From Weissella diestrammenae (GTDB lineage Bacteria; Bacillota; Bacilli; Lactobacillales; Lactobacillaceae): DNA of 64,000 bases. This document shows positions 54,362-64,000 of the stretch, one piece after another. The translations under genes and the position numbers were made by a program. The notes beneath the pieces are model-generated. The model saw only the letters and a program-made list of their open reading frames with translations. It ran no database searches and was not told the DNA's origin. Positions within the stretch are counted from its first letter, which is position 1. Every line of letters begins with the position of its first letter. The stretch is taken from assembly GCF_014397255.1 (NCBI RefSeq), contig NZ_CP060724.1, forward strand, positions 682,001 to 746,000. Direction: 5' to 3'.

Positions 54362-55312
54362 ATGACAATAAGCGTGATGAGCAGCGAAATGCTGCGCGAA
54401 TCAGTAATTTATTTTATAAAAGAACGTGATATCTCAATTAGTAATATATTAAAAAATGTTGATATTTCAAGGTCGAGACTGTATGACTATTTGCAAGGAC
54501 ATGGTAGGGTCTCAGCCACTACATTTATGAATTTATTATTAATCATTGGTGTGACACCAGATGAATTATGGTTACGCGTTTATACTGAACATCCAGAATT
54601 GGTGAGTGAATCGGTTGCTGATCGACAAAAAATTGATGCAATTGATTTGAATGTTGCCAATATTAAAGCCATTATTTCAACGTTAAAGAAAAATTATGAT
54701 GCTGTTTTTTTAATAAAGTTAATTGAAAATATTCATGCCAATTTAAAGCAAGATGAACAACAAGAACTACTATGTTTGTTAGCACAACCGATTGCAAATA
54801 GTTTAAATGCGTTGGAATTTTTTGCAGAAGCTGATTATAAATTGTTTCACTACTTAGTAGATTACACATCCTATGAGGACGTTTATCATGTTACAGAAAG
54901 AATGCGGCGACACATTGATCGCATTATGAAAGTCATTGAAAATGGTGGCACGATTCACGAACGAATTTATTCAAATTACGGAATTCAATATATTGCATAT
55001 AGTCAGGTCCGCTTCTTAATGGCAGCATACCGAAAACATGATTTGAATGCAATTAAGGAAACAACATATTATTTAACTGATTTACCAATACATAAATTAG
55101 ATTGGCATCGAAGCTTTATGAAAAAAATTATTCAAATTATGCAGTTAGCATTTTCTGATGATGAAGAAGGCGCAAAACTATTATGGCAAAAATTGGATTA
55201 TACTATTAATTTCATGTTGCCACTAAAGGAGCAATGTGCCTATCGATCGTTACTGACAAATTCATATGATGATATGATTTATCAAACAAGATGTGGTGCC
55301 ATTTCAGGATAG
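54362..55312 (+). CDS. Rgg/RNPP-like transcriptional regulator
   Basis: 316 residues. An N-terminal helix-turn-helix (about 15-60: ISNILKNVDISRSRLYDYLQ) resembles Xre-type DNA binding; the rest is all-helical (about 85-316), as in the peptide-binding repeat domains of Rgg/MutR/GadR regulators. Those use small secreted peptides as signals; no convincing peptide gene is next to it. AAAGGGAG precedes ATG 54362. Target genes unknown; the divergent or following genes are not clearly linked. Confidence 0.6.
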   Translation: MTISVMSSEMLRESVIYFIKERDISISNILKNVDISRSRLYDYLQGHGRVSATTFMNLLLIIGVTPDELWLRVYTEHPELVSESVADRQKIDAIDLNVANIKAIISTLKKNYDAVFLIKLIENIHANLKQDEQQELLCLLAQPIANSLNALEFFAEADYKLFHYLVDYTSYEDVYHVTERMRRHIDRIMKVIENGGTIHERIYSNYGIQYIAYSQVRFLMAAYRKHDLNAIKETTYYLTDLPIHKLDWHRSFMKKIIQIMQLAFSDDEEGAKLLWQKLDYTINFMLPLKEQCAYRSLLTNSYDDMIYQTRCGAISG

Positions 55313-55314
55313 AA

Positions 55315-55395
55315 AAAACGCTAGTGCTTGCGTAGACGTTTTCTGAATTTAATCTTCAGTTAACGATGAGCAAGTACTAGCATTATAATGATGCG
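55315..55395. terminator. Possible terminator hairpin between the Rgg-like gene and the convergent GNAT gene
   Basis: Two alternative folds: AAAACG / CGTTTT (55315-55343), and the longer CTAGTGCTTG with CAAGTACTAG (about 55321-55330 with 55371-55380). Both are imperfect as terminators. Confidence 0.4.
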
Positions 55396-55400
55396 TAGAT

Positions 55401-55847
55401 TTAAAAATGGTAGACCATATTAATATGCAATATACCAGCATCGATGAATTGATCACCAAATGGTAAAAAGCCAAGTTTTTCGTAAAATCTTTGTGCTGAA
55501 ACTTGGGCACCAAGGTCGAGATAAGCGACACCAGCGCTTTTAGCATCATCAATGATGGTTTGCATAATTTTATTGGCATAGCCATGACCACGTTGGTTAG
55601 ATAGGGTTGCAACGCGTTGAATATGCCAACTATTTTTTTCTTGATTGACTAGGACCCGTGCGGTAGCAATGGCTTTATCATTAATGAATCCCACATAGTG
55701 AGTCGTCTGATTATCCAAATCGTCAATTTCAAGTGCGAGTGGGACATTTTGTTCTGTCACAAACACATCGCGACGAATACCAAGCGCTAGGTCGCTTAAT
55801 AAACCGGTACCGTATTGTTTGCTAACGATGAGTTCTTGATTTTCCAT
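55401..55847 (-). CDS. GNAT-family N-acetyltransferase (ElaA-like)
   Basis: 148 residues. The acetyl-CoA-binding motif A is QRVATLSNQRGHGYANKIMQ (Q/R-x-x-G-x-G/A). The N-terminal IRRDVFVTEQNVPLALEID and the end RFYEKLGFLPFGDQFIDAGI are characteristic of the ElaA/YyaT-like group. Substrate unknown. ATG 55847 (MENQEL) is chosen; GGAGG is 9 bases upstream. The frame continues to 55940 without an SD. Confidence 0.88.
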   Translation of the reverse strand: MENQELIVSKQYGTGLLSDLALGIRRDVFVTEQNVPLALEIDDLDNQTTHYVGFINDKAIATARVLVNQEKNSWHIQRVATLSNQRGHGYANKIMQTIIDDAKSAGVAYLDLGAQVSAQRFYEKLGFLPFGDQFIDAGILHINMVYHF

Positions 55848-55987
55848 GAAAATAATCCTCCGAGCTTTTAACCTTAATCTAAGTTGTTTATTATATAATA
55901 GTACAGTTACATAAAATAACAATAAAGTCATTAAAGACAAAATGATACATTTACATTGATATCAGGTTATGTGAGACGGGGGAAAAG

Positions 55988-58162
55988 GTGTTGAGACATT
56001 ATAGTCGAATTGATTGGATGAAATCTAGGGTGGGCTTTGTCCTATTACTGGTGATTTTATTTTGGGCAAAAAGTATGCTGGCATACGCATTGGACTTTAA
56101 TTTGTTTAGTGGATCAAGTCCAATTCAAATTGTGACCACATTAATTAACCCATTACCTTTACCATTACTACTAATCGGGTTGGCGTTTTATTTTCGTAAA
56201 GCAAGGTTGTTTTACCCAATTGCTATTCTTTTGTATTTTCTAAATACATTATTGCTATATCTTAATGTCATTTATTATTGTGAGTTTACCGACTTTATGT
56301 CGGTAGCTACAATGCTTGGTTATAACAAGGTAAATCAAGGGTTGGGTGCATCAGGACTGGCGTTAGCAAATGGTCATGATATTCTCTTTTGGATTGATAT
56401 TGTCATTTTTGTGATTCTATTTGCATTAAAGAAGTTTCGTTTTGATCGGACGGCAACGCCTAAGTTCATGAGTTTTGCCTTTACAACTGGCGCCATATTC
56501 TTGTTTATGGTGACCTTAGCATTAGGCGAAATTGATCGACCACAATTGATTACGCGTCAGTTTGATTCGACCTATCTTGTAAAGTATTTGGGGCTCGATG
56601 CTTTTACGGGTTATGACGGTTTACGTTTACATGGCGTACGAGAGGAACGTAAATCGGCTAAAAAATCAGACATTGATAAAGCTTTGGCTTATGTTAAAAA
56701 ACATAATTTATCAAACGTGACAAAGTATACCGGTGTTGCCAAGGGGAAGAATGTTTTTGTGATTCATTTGGAGTCTTTTCAACAGTTCAGTCTAGGCCTA
56801 AAAATTAATGGGCAAGAAGTTACGCCATTTTTAAACAGTCTCTATAATTCAGACTCGACAGTTAGTTTTGATAATTTCTTTAATCAAGTTGGACAAGGAA
56901 AAACGTCCGACGCTGAAAACATGCTTGAAACAGGTACTTTTGGATTATCGCAAGGTTCATTGTTCGCTTCACATGGCGCAGATCAAACATTCGAGGCAAT
57001 GCCAGCAATTCTACATCAAACAGCAGGCTATTCATCAGCCGTATTCCATGGCAATAACGCAAGTTTTTGGAATCGAAATAATGTATATAAAAATATGGGT
57101 TATCAATATTTCTTTGATGCTAGTTACTATGATACTTCTGGTGAAAAAGCGATGGGGTATGGATTAAAGGATAAGCTACTCTTTTATGATTCAATTCCAT
57201 ATCTTGAACGTCTCCAACAGCCTTTTTATGCGAAATATATCACGGTGACAAACCATTTCCCATATGCTTTAGATGAACAAGACAAGGATGCTAATTTCCA
57301 AACGGTTCAAACAGATTCGTCAGTTGTTAATGGTTATTTTGAAACGAATCACTATCTTGATCAATCAATTAAAGAATTTTATGACTATTTGGATAAATCC
57401 GGTTTAGCTAAGAATTCGGTTGTCGTTCTTTATGGAGATCACTATGGTATTTCAAATACCGAAAACAAGTCGTTAGCAACTGTTTTGGGGAAGACGGCTG
57501 ATAATTGGACAAATTGGGATAACCAGCAGTTACAGCGGGTACCGTTTATGATTAATATTCCTGGTTGGCACGAAGGCGGGATTAATCATACCTATGGTGG
57601 GGAGATTGACGTCATGCCAACATTATTACGAGTCCTAGGCGTTAATAATCCAGAACAGTATGTTAATCTTGGTCAAGACTTGTTCAATAATGAGCGTAAT
57701 CAGATCGTCGCTTTCCGGAATAAAGATTGGATCACGCCAAACTATAGTATGGTCAGTGGTGAATTATATGATCATTCAGGGGCATTAATTAGTAAGCCGA
57801 CAGCGGCTGAAAAAGCAGAAGTGAAAAAGATTCAGGCTCAGGTGAATAAGCAGTTAGCGATTTCAGATTCAATTAATCAAAAAGACTTGTTGCGCTTTTA
57901 TCAACCTAAAGGTTTTAAGCCGATTGTTGCTAAAAAATATAACTATTCAAATGGACTGGCAAAATTAGTCAGGCTTGAAAAAACATTAGGACCAAGCGCA
58001 ACGGATCAATTCACAAAAAATAATGATGAATCAACTCAATCGTTGTATAGTACTGATGCACCGGAGAAAGATCAACCGCGTTCTGACACATCACGGATGA
58101 AACAGATGAATCCAGATAGTGGGGATACGACTGATGGCGGTGATGATACACCTAATCCATAA
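55988..58162 (+). CDS. ltaS: Lipoteichoic acid synthase family protein
   Basis: 724 residues. Five N-terminal transmembrane helices (about 15-190), then an extracellular sulfatase-like domain (about 245-560): metal Glu in FVIHLESFQQF, catalytic Thr306 in GQGKTSDAENML, and metal Asp/His in VVLYGDHYGIS. It polymerises glycerol phosphate from phosphatidylglycerol onto the glycolipid anchor of lipoteichoic acid. The C-terminal tail is longer than usual and ends in Asp/Gly/Pro-rich residues (DGGDDTPNP). Start is GTG 55988, TTG 55991 or ATG 56018; GGGGG lies 5 bases before the GTG. Faces away from the GNAT gene. Confidence 0.9.
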   Translation: MLRHYSRIDWMKSRVGFVLLLVILFWAKSMLAYALDFNLFSGSSPIQIVTTLINPLPLPLLLIGLAFYFRKARLFYPIAILLYFLNTLLLYLNVIYYCEFTDFMSVATMLGYNKVNQGLGASGLALANGHDILFWIDIVIFVILFALKKFRFDRTATPKFMSFAFTTGAIFLFMVTLALGEIDRPQLITRQFDSTYLVKYLGLDAFTGYDGLRLHGVREERKSAKKSDIDKALAYVKKHNLSNVTKYTGVAKGKNVFVIHLESFQQFSLGLKINGQEVTPFLNSLYNSDSTVSFDNFFNQVGQGKTSDAENMLETGTFGLSQGSLFASHGADQTFEAMPAILHQTAGYSSAVFHGNNASFWNRNNVYKNMGYQYFFDASYYDTSGEKAMGYGLKDKLLFYDSIPYLERLQQPFYAKYITVTNHFPYALDEQDKDANFQTVQTDSSVVNGYFETNHYLDQSIKEFYDYLDKSGLAKNSVVVLYGDHYGISNTENKSLATVLGKTADNWTNWDNQQLQRVPFMINIPGWHEGGINHTYGGEIDVMPTLLRVLGVNNPEQYVNLGQDLFNNERNQIVAFRNKDWITPNYSMVSGELYDHSGALISKPTAAEKAEVKKIQAQVNKQLAISDSINQKDLLRFYQPKGFKPIVAKKYNYSNGLAKLVRLEKTLGPSATDQFTKNNDESTQSLYSTDAPEKDQPRSDTSRMKQMNPDSGDTTDGGDDTPNP

Positions 58163-58184
58163 ATTATTAATTTAATCGATACGA

Positions 58185-58227
58185 AACAGTTAATTATCAG
58201 AAATGATGATGAGCTGTTTTTTGTTTA
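58185..58227 (+). terminator. Terminator of ltaS
   Basis: AAACAG pairs with CTGTTT, with additional inner pairing TTATCA / TGATGA, followed by T-run. Imperfect. Confidence 0.55.
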
Positions 58228-58325
58228 ATCATAAAATAAGGGTCAATTTAAGGGTGTGATTGATGCTTTGAATAGGTATCAGCATTGATTAGTTTCAGGC
58301 ATAGCTAGTAAAGCATTGTTTTTGC

Positions 58326-58353
58326 TTGACAATACTGTTAAATAACCTAACAT
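58326..58353 (+). promoter_or_regulatory. Promoter and candidate operator of the merR-mvaA operon
   Basis: -35 TTGACA (58326-58331) and -10 TAACAT after 16 bases. Between and over them, TGTTA-N7-TAACA (58336-58352) is an exact inverted repeat of the TGTNA-N7-TNACA type used by GlnR/TnrA, relatives of MerR. The MerR protein encoded next may bind it and control its own operon. Confidence 0.6.
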
Positions 58354-58397
58354 TTAATGTGGATAGTTATTATGAATGAGTTGATGGGGAGAATGAT

Positions 58398-58871
58398 ATG
58401 AAGTATTTATATCGTAAAGAACATTTGAAGGCAGGATTTAATTCTGAAAATTATCAATTCAGGATTGGGGAATTAACCTCAATGACGGGGGTTTCAGCAC
58501 GCCAACTTCGCTACTGGGAAAGTAAAGGGATTATTGAATCTATTCATCGTTCCGGAGAACAAGAAGGACGGGTGTATAAATTTAAAACGTTTATCAAAGT
58601 CATGATGATTAAATATTACCTTGATACAGGTTATACACTGAAGTCTGCAGTTAAAAATGTGGAGGAAAAACAGAAGTATCTGACATTAACTCGCCATATT
58701 ATTTTTAGTGCATTAAATGGGATTGTTGAAGTAGATGGCACGGTGATGCTTGATTTAGGTAATTTTGATGATGATGGTCAGCAACGATTGTTAGCTTATT
58801 TTGATGATGATCAGCAAAAAGTGCGGTATCAATTAATTGATTCAGATCAGATGGGAGATGAAGATGAGTAA
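58398..58871 (+). CDS. MerR-family transcriptional regulator
   Basis: 157 residues. The N-terminal DNA-binding domain (about 20-88) has FRIGELTSMTGVSARQLRYW and VYKFKTFIKVMMIKYYLDTGYTL (wing and second helix). It begins in a way like GlnR but the C-terminal region is different and acidic, without Cys metal ligands. It overlaps mvaA by 8 bases, so one operon with HMG-CoA reductase; it may control mevalonate synthesis. GGGGAG precedes ATG 58398. Confidence 0.85.
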   Translation: MKYLYRKEHLKAGFNSENYQFRIGELTSMTGVSARQLRYWESKGIIESIHRSGEQEGRVYKFKTFIKVMMIKYYLDTGYTLKSAVKNVEEKQKYLTLTRHIIFSALNGIVEVDGTVMLDLGNFDDDGQQRLLAYFDDDQQKVRYQLIDSDQMGDEDE

Positions 58872-60129
58872 TTGGCATGGCTTTTATCGACTATCAATTG
58901 AAGAGCGAATGAAGCAACTTATGGCAAAGTTTCAGTTATCAACTGAACAAGTCCAATGGCTAACTGCGCATCAGTCTCTCGTTGGAGACACACAAATTGA
59001 AAATTACATTTATAATTTTGAAGTGCCAACTGGTTTATTATTTGATTTGCCGGTGAATGGTGGGATGTTTGTTGTCCCTATGAGCACTGAAGAACCAAGC
59101 GTGGTTGCTGCGGCCAACAATGGTGCTAAAATGTTACGTACCGGGACGGGCGTGATTGCAGAGATGACAGAACGCTTGATGCGCGGACAAATTATTGTGA
59201 CCAATTTAGCAAATCAAAAACAGTTCGCACAGTTTATCGCAGACCATACGGATGAGATAATTAGCATGGCTAATCAGGCTAAACCGTCTTTAGTTAAACG
59301 TGGTGGAGGCGTTAACCGGTTACTCATTGAAAATATTGGACCAGCTGAGACGATTTTAAATGTTTTGGTGGATACAAGTGAAGCAATGGGTGCCAATATC
59401 GTTAACACGATTTCAGAAACAGTCGCACGCTATTTGCGGGAAAATGGTTATCAAGTCTTGATGGCTATTTTGTCTAATTTAACAAATGAAGCAATTGTTA
59501 AAGCCAAAGTATCAATTCCTGTTGATGGACTAATCGGAAAGCATGAAGTGGGTGGTTTGACGATTGCCAAAAAAATCGCTTTGGCCAGTCAGGTTGAACA
59601 AATGTCACCATTTCGCGCTGCCACAGCAAATAAGGGCTTACTTAATGGAATTGAAGCAGTTGTTTTAGCAAGTGGAAATGATACAAGAAGTGTTAGTGCT
59701 GCATTACACGCGTATGCAGCACAGTCAGGTCAGTATCGCGGATTAATTCATTGGCAACTTGATGAAAATAATAAAAATTTGATTGGTACAACTGAACTGC
59801 CGTTGATGTTAGGTGTGGTTGGTGGTTCAATTGGCATTGTGCCGGCAGTTAAATTGAATCATCAATTGATGGGAAACCCTTCGGCTAAACAACTGGCTTA
59901 TATTGTTGCTGGTGTTGGTTTGGCACAAAATTTAGCCGCTTTACGCGCATTAGTAACGGAGGGCATTCAAGCCGGACATATGCAATTACAAGCAAAATCA
60001 TTGGCAGTCCAAATTGGTGCAGTGGGGGATGAAATTTCACGCTTAACAGTGCAACTGCAAACCATGCAGACAATGAGTGAACAAGTAGCAAAAGAACAAT
60101 TAATGAAGATACGTGGGGAAGTAAAATGA
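58864..60129 (+). CDS. mvaA: Hydroxymethylglutaryl-CoA reductase, class II
   Basis: 422 residues. It makes (or in reverse uses) mevalonate with HMG-CoA and NAD(P)H. Class II marks: ENYIYNFEVPTGLLFDLPVN and PMSTEEPSVVAAANNGAKM near the N-terminus (catalytic Glu), DTSEAMGANIVNTISE in the middle (catalytic Lys/Asp region) and GVGLAQNLAALRALVTEGIQ (conserved His loop region: GHMQLQ). No membrane domain, as in bacteria. ATG 58864 with GGGAG 6 bases upstream, chosen over the longer frame to 58837. Start overlaps merR stop, end overlaps the next gene (ATGA). Confidence 0.95.
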   Translation: MSNWHGFYRLSIEERMKQLMAKFQLSTEQVQWLTAHQSLVGDTQIENYIYNFEVPTGLLFDLPVNGGMFVVPMSTEEPSVVAAANNGAKMLRTGTGVIAEMTERLMRGQIIVTNLANQKQFAQFIADHTDEIISMANQAKPSLVKRGGGVNRLLIENIGPAETILNVLVDTSEAMGANIVNTISETVARYLRENGYQVLMAILSNLTNEAIVKAKVSIPVDGLIGKHEVGGLTIAKKIALASQVEQMSPFRAATANKGLLNGIEAVVLASGNDTRSVSAALHAYAAQSGQYRGLIHWQLDENNKNLIGTTELPLMLGVVGGSIGIVPAVKLNHQLMGNPSAKQLAYIVAGVGLAQNLAALRALVTEGIQAGHMQLQAKSLAVQIGAVGDEISRLTVQLQTMQTMSEQVAKEQLMKIRGEVK

Positions 60130-61073
60130 TTTTTTCAAAAGCAACACAACAGTTATTGGCTCAATTGAATCAAATTTATCCAGGTTCAGTGATTTTGCGT
60201 GGGCAAGATACAAAAAGTGGTGTCATTACAGCTAATCAAGTGACAACAGATATGCTGGGGACACGCTTAATGATTGAAGTTAATGATGCAACGGCACCTG
60301 ACTTTTTAGCAACTCGAGAGATGCTAATGATGTTATTAACATTAAATGGTTATCCACAAGCATATTTTCAGTTGATAACTAAAGATGAAGCAATTACTGA
60401 ACAATTAATGGTAATGTCAACTTATCTTTATCAACCGGCATTACATGCAATAGTGTATCGAGAACAGGTAAAACATAATGTCTTAACGCCAGATGTGGTC
60501 ACAGCTTATACCAAAGGGGTTATACAAACGTTAACCAAAGAAAATGATAGTCGAGATGAGGCAGCATTACGGTTATTGACATTAATTGATGCAAAAGTAT
60601 TGATGGGTGCCGTTCCTTTTGACGTACAGGACTTATCAGACACATTTGTTGATTATTATCCTGAGGCTTGGGCAGCTGCAGAGTTAATCTATGATCAAAT
60701 GAGTGCTGAGCATATCAAAGATCCATTTACGGTACATCAAGCAATTACGACGCTTTTCAAAGCGTTTGATGCCCAAATGATTGCATGGAATTTACCAGAA
60801 TTGCATAATCAAGAATTTACAACAATTACGCCTGTTATTTCAAAGGAACAAGCACAGTTACCAGTATCTGAAGTATTTGGTATTCGTCATGTTGATTTAT
60901 TGAAGCATGATTCCAAAGCGACAGCATTCGTTGGTGAATTGAAGGATTCTGGGCAGAATAGTTTTGTTGTTAATGCACCGTCAGAGGATCCGGCAGCCTT
61001 TTTCAAAGCATTGTATGCACTACCCGTTGAAGAATTGTTTAGCCAACTAAAGCAGCCATTCACAATCAAATAA
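60126..61073 (+). CDS. Conserved protein of unknown function (IpaB/EvcA-like family)
   Basis: 315 residues, soluble, no signal, mixed helix/strand by its pattern. I think it belongs to the family annotated IpaB/EvcA in lactobacilli, which is encoded after mvaA there; the annotation has no proven function. ATG at 60126 overlaps the mvaA TGA (ATGA), so translation is coupled and a role linked to HMG-CoA reductase or the mevalonate pathway is reasonable. No catalytic motif recognised. Confidence 0.6.
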   Translation: MIFSKATQQLLAQLNQIYPGSVILRGQDTKSGVITANQVTTDMLGTRLMIEVNDATAPDFLATREMLMMLLTLNGYPQAYFQLITKDEAITEQLMVMSTYLYQPALHAIVYREQVKHNVLTPDVVTAYTKGVIQTLTKENDSRDEAALRLLTLIDAKVLMGAVPFDVQDLSDTFVDYYPEAWAAAELIYDQMSAEHIKDPFTVHQAITTLFKAFDAQMIAWNLPELHNQEFTTITPVISKEQAQLPVSEVFGIRHVDLLKHDSKATAFVGELKDSGQNSFVVNAPSEDPAAFFKALYALPVEELFSQLKQPFTIK

Positions 61074-61080
61074 GCGCAAT

Positions 61081-61110
61081 TAACCTGGATTTCTAATCGC
61101 GGGTTTTTTC
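61081..61110 (+). terminator. Terminator of the merR-mvaA operon
   Basis: Short stem AACCTG / CGGGTT with a loop of about 12, then T6. Moderate. Confidence 0.6.
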
Positions 61111-61158
61111 TTTATTTGTTAAGGAATGATTAACCTAAAAATTACTTCAGGAAAAAGC

Positions 61159-61187
61159 TTGACTTATACTGCAATACCGTCTAATAT
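61159..61187 (+). promoter_or_regulatory. rRNA operon promoter P1
   Basis: -35 TTGACT (61159-61164), 17-base spacer, -10 TAATAT (61182-61187). Confidence 0.8.
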
Positions 61188-61255
61188 AAATATCGTTGTT
61201 GAAACAGAAAACACTTCTTACTTATGAATTAATTAAAAAAAGTTGTTGACATTGT

Positions 61256-61284
61256 CATCACACTTTGGTAAGATATAAAAGTTG
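61256..61284 (+). promoter_or_regulatory. rRNA operon promoter P2
   Basis: Consensus -35 TTGACA (61256-61261), 17-base spacer, -10 TAAGAT (61279-61284). The two promoters are 97 bases apart, typical for rrn operons. Confidence 0.85.
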
Positions 61285-61323
61285 TCTGATTGAGACAATA
61301 ACGTAGAACATTGAAAACTAAAT

Positions 61324-61350
61324 AACGTTTCGATGAAACAAATGTGCAAG
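61324..61350 (+). other. 5' strand of the pre-16S processing stem
   Basis: AACGTTTC...ATGTGCAAG can pair with 63057-63077 (CTTGCACAT...GAAACGTT) after the 16S, forming the long-range stem normally cut by RNase III. Confidence 0.75.
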
Positions 61351-61459
61351 TGTATCACGTAAAAATGATACAAACATTTGCGAAGTCAATTTCGCTAGTA
61401 AATTCGTTTAACATCTGTTAAACAACAAAAAAAGATTGAGTTATACTCAAGCTGATCAA

Positions 61460-63046
<1,587 letters not shown>

Positions 63047-63056
63047 AAATCGGAAA

Positions 63057-63077
63057 CTTGCACATCGTTGAAACGTT
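63057..63077 (+). other. 3' strand of the pre-16S processing stem
   Basis: CTTGCACATCGTTGAAACGTT complements the leader segment at 61324-61350, apart from a small bulge. Confidence 0.7.
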
Positions 63078-63115
63078 ATTTAGTTTTGAGTGTTTTACAC
63101 TCAATAGTATCATCT

Positions 63116-63187
63116 GGGGAATTAGCTCAGCTGGGAGAGCACCTGCTTTGCAAGCAGGGGTCAGCGGTTCGATCCCGCTATTCTCCA
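63116..63187 (+). tRNA. tRNA-Ala (anticodon UGC) in the 16S-23S spacer
   Basis: 72-base cloverleaf: acceptor GGGGAAT / ATTCTCC, D arm GCTC / GAGC, anticodon stem CCTGC / GCAGG around TTTGCAA (anticodon TGC), T arm AGCGG / CCGCT with TTCGATC; no encoded CCA. Placement in the spacer is common in this group. Confidence 0.96.
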
Positions 63188-63444
63188 TTGGCAACTTCGG
63201 TTGCCAATATCATTAGTTCTTTGAAAACTGAATCATATTAGTAAATTTAAAATTTCAAATTATTGAAAATCAATAAATTGAACCGAGTAATCAAGAGTTG
63301 ATTGTCGCAAGACAATTGACAGTGTATTACACCGCGTTATTTTGAGTTTTTATACAAGTTCATCACGATAGCAATATCGTGATAATCGCAAGTGACTGAA
63401 AGATGTCACATACTCAAAACTTAAATCATCAACGTCAGTTGATA
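63188..63444 (+). other. 16S-23S internal transcribed spacer after tRNA-Ala
   Basis: About 257 bases without a second tRNA. A boxA-like GTTCTTTGAAAACT at about 63211 (antitermination) and short hairpins (TTGTCGCAAGACAA near 63301) are seen; the part before the 23S should form its processing stem. Confidence 0.6.
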
Positions 63445-64000
63445 GGTTAAGTTATTAAGGGCGCATGGTGGATGCCTTGGCACTAGGAGCCGATGAAGGA
63501 CGGGACTAACACCGATATGCCTCGGGGAGCTGTAAGTAAGCTTTGATCCGGGGATTTCCGAATGGGGGAACCCAACTTGTTATGCAAGTTATCACTAGTT
63601 GAATCTATAGACTAGTTGAAGGTAGACGCTGTGAACTGAAACATCTCATTAGCAGCAGGAGTAGAAAGAAAAATCGATTCCGTCAGTAGCGGCGAGCGAA
63701 CCCGGAAGAGCCCAAACCAAAGTGCTTGCACTTTGGGGTTGTAGGACTACCGTTGTGGAGTTACAAAATTGTATGTTAGTTGAAGTGGTTGGGAAGCCAC
63801 GCGAGACAAGGTGATAGCCCTGTAAACGAAAGCATGCAATCTCCCGTGTAGGATCCTGAGTACGGCCGGACACGTGAAATCCGGTCGGAATCTGGGAGGA
63901 CCATCTCCCAAGGCTAAATACTACCTAGTGACCGATAGTGAACCAGTACCGTGAGGGAAAGGTGAAAAGCACCCCGGAAGGGGAGTGAAAAAGTTCCTGA
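63445..64000 (+). rRNA. rrl: 23S ribosomal RNA, 5' part (cut by window edge)
   Basis: Starts at GGTTAAGTTATTAAGGGCGC and continues with GGTGGATGCCTTGGCACTAG and GAACCAGTACCGTGAGGGAA, the conserved domain I of bacterial 23S. Only about 556 bases are inside the window. Confidence 0.97.

Overview
The window comes from a low-GC lactic acid bacterium, most probably a Weissella (Lactobacillales, Leuconostoc/Weissella branch). The basis is the 16S rRNA at 61.46-63.04 kb, whose variable regions read like Weissella as I remember them, plus Gram-positive hallmarks: T-box leaders, WxL surface proteins, an LTA synthase, a class II HMG-CoA reductase and Rgg-like and ROK regulators. Species cannot be fixed from sequence reading alone.

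The window spans the chromosomal replication origin. The order rpmH - rnpA - yidC (leftward) and dnaA - dnaN - yaaA - recF - gyrB - gyrA (rightward) is the classical Firmicute oriC neighbourhood. DnaA boxes lie upstream of dnaA. Between dnaA and dnaN there is a textbook unwinding element: tandem DnaA boxes, a short GC-rich spacer and DnaA-trios. A second group of six perfect DnaA boxes lies about 6 kb to the left, between ktrB and rlmH. Six parS-type ParB sites are scattered over 12-32 kb. No parA or parB gene is in the window.

Layout: 0-4.3 kb, a D-2-hydroxyacid dehydrogenase (cut by the window edge) coupled to an aromatic-type aminotransferase, an amino acid permease and a frameshifted organophosphate transporter. 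4.5-10.9 kb, a xylose module (xylB, xylA, a GPH-family symporter, divergent xylR) with recognisable promoters and operators. 11-26 kb, transport and housekeeping genes: YeiH, a MetQ-type binding protein behind a T-box, three amino acid permeases in all by 42 kb, Dus, an esterase, a glutamate-cysteine ligase, an AI-2E transporter, acylphosphatase, TetR, an aldo/keto reductase and RlmD. 26-33 kb, guaA, then a compact WxL cell-surface locus and a 59-residue orphan protein. 33-42.6 kb, membrane proteins, RNase HI, a HAD phosphatase, KtrB and KtrA around rlmH, a T-box-controlled permease and signal peptidase I. 42.8-54.2 kb, the oriC core. 54-61 kb, an Rgg-like regulator, a GNAT enzyme, LtaS, and a MerR/mvaA/IpaB-EvcA-like operon. 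61-64 kb, an rRNA operon (tandem promoters, 16S, tRNA-Ala(UGC), 23S cut by the window edge).

Genes work together in several clear groups: xylose uptake, isomerisation and phosphorylation under XylR; replication start and segregation sites; K+ uptake by KtrAB; the WxL surface complex; and mevalonate synthesis. Three genes (organophosphate transporter, CPBP protease, yidC) are each broken by exactly one missing base. Two of these losses are in G4/C4 tracts, which raises the question of sequence error versus real mutation. I found no CRISPR array, insertion sequence or prophage.
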